Source: JAICUF01 sp038250675 (lineage in GTDB: Bacteria; Gemmatimonadota; Gemmatimonadetes; Gemmatimonadales; GWC2-71-9). Taken from it: DNA of 7,077 nt. Of the stretch, positions 6,552 to 7,077 are shown one piece after another. Position 1 is the first letter of the stretch. Every line of letters starts with the position of its first letter. A program made the translations under genes and the position numbers. The stretch lies in NCBI GenBank assembly GCA_038250675.1, contig JBBSCB010000053.1:1-7077 (forward strand), written 5' to 3'. The notes below the pieces were generated by a model. That model had not been told where the DNA came from. It saw nothing but the letters and a program-made list of their open reading frames with translations, and ran no database searches.

Positions 6552-7077
6552 TCCGTGGTCTCGCCGCTTCATTCCTTCTCCTTCTCGCGGCATGCGGGCA
6601 CAACATCCCCGCGGTCCGGCAGCCGGGGCCGGCCGGCACGGCTGCGACCGCCCAGGGACTGACGCCGGCCCAGCTCGACTCGCTCTGGGGCCAGCTGCAG
6701 GACGCGATGCGGCGCCACAAGTGGGACCAGGCCAACACACTCGCGGAGCGCGCCATCCTCGAGCTGCCAACCTCCGATCCGCGGGCCTCCGAGGCACGCA
6801 TGGATATCGGCGACATCCACGTCGCCAGGAAGGAATATCTCGAGGCGGCACGGGAGTACCGCCGGCTGTCGGACGACAATCCGCTGAACCCGCTCGCGCC
6901 GGATGCGTTGCTGCGGGTGGGCGATGCGTACGGGAAACTCTGGCGCCGGCCGGAGCTCGATCCCACGTATGGACAGTCGGCGCTGGCCACCTATCAGGAA
7001 CTGATCAGCCGCTACCCCGAGAGCGAGGCCGCCAAGACGGCGGGACAGCGGATCGCAGCGCTCCATGGCAAGTTCGC
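6548..7077 (+). CDS. bamD: Outer membrane protein assembly factor BamD, 3'-truncated by window end
   Basis: The first 176 residues of a gene that runs off the right edge in an open frame. Seen: a lipoprotein signal peptide (MIRGLAASFLLLLAAC) with lipobox LAAC and Cys16, then a Pro/Gly/Ala linker to about residue 38, then TPR-type helices. The segment ELDPTYGQSALATYQELISRYPES (136-159) resembles the conserved BamD/YfiO region in which a variable loop precedes a helix and a YP-S turn. NPLNPLAPDALLRVGDAYGKLW before it fits the preceding repeat. Known of BamD: it is an outer-membrane-anchored lipoprotein of the BAM complex, contacts BamA and helps recognise incoming beta-barrel proteins. Full-length homologues are around 240-300 residues, so roughly the last third is missing. 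The ATG at 6548 overlaps the previous stop as ATGA; no strong Shine-Dalgarno site is seen, so coupling is likely. Another TPR lipoprotein of the CpoB/YbgF type is a less likely alternative. Confidence 0.85.
   Translation, partial: MIRGLAASFLLLLAACGHNIPAVRQPGPAGTAATAQGLTPAQLDSLWGQLQDAMRRHKWDQANTLAERAILELPTSDPRASEARMDIGDIHVARKEYLEAAREYRRLSDDNPLNPLAPDALLRVGDAYGKLWRRPELDPTYGQSALATYQELISRYPESEAAKTAGQRIAALHGKF

Noticed and set aside
5535..6851. Antisense open frame of 438 codons across the lipoprotein gene and bamD
   Set aside because: Arg/Gly-rich shadow without motifs; the + strand reads two lipoprotein signal peptides in the same interval.
1..7077. A hidden novel system such as a defence island, CRISPR array, mobile element or RNA gene
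   Set aside because: Coding sequence fills the window with no gap over one base. I saw no direct-repeat arrays, transposase, terminal inverted repeats, tRNA-like or rRNA-like sequence.

Overview
The window is a densely packed piece of a GC-rich genome (about two thirds G+C by eye, with strong G/C at third codon positions). It holds eight genes, all on the + strand, with no intergenic gap longer than one base. The last gene looks like the outer-membrane assembly lipoprotein BamD and the one before it is a second predicted lipoprotein, so the host should be a diderm (Gram-negative-type) bacterium. Base composition, Ala/Arg-rich proteins and the gene mix fit Gemmatimonadota or a similar GC-rich phylum. 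That placement is an impression, not a demonstration.

Region 1 (2-4961) makes sugar nucleotides. It starts inside a DegT/DnrJ/EryC1-type aminotransferase (C-terminal 99 residues, WbpE-like). A Gfo/Idh/MocA oxidoreductase (WbpB/WlbA-like) and a UDP-GlcNAc 6-dehydrogenase (WbpA-like) follow. Together these three match the known route UDP-GlcNAc -> UDP-GlcNAcA -> 3-keto sugar -> UDP-GlcNAc3NA, the precursor of 2,3-diacetamido-2,3-dideoxy uronic acids in O-antigens and capsules. The N-acetyltransferase (WbpD) and any 2-epimerase (WbpI) are not here and may lie upstream. Next come a UDP-glucose 6-dehydrogenase and an extended SDR epimerase, most likely UDP-glucuronate 4-epimerase. These would supply UDP-GlcA and UDP-GalA. 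The window thus encodes two parallel uronic-acid donor branches, each with its own 6-dehydrogenase.

Region 2 (4945-7077) encodes three helical-repeat proteins: a soluble TPR protein with no signal peptide, an Ala-rich TPR-like lipoprotein of unknown function, and BamD, which runs off the right end.

Junctions: five of the seven are 4-base stop/start overlaps of the NTGA type (ATGA, CTGA, GTGA, ATGA, ATGA), one is a 1-base gap and one is a 17-base overlap. This suggests a single translationally coupled transcript linking glycan-precursor enzymes to outer-membrane assembly. The most notable detail is the UDP-glucose dehydrogenase start. The only start that keeps its NAD-binding motif is a CTG codon at 2680, placed exactly where ATGA would be expected. 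I see no RNA genes, mobile elements, CRISPR arrays, promoters or terminators.
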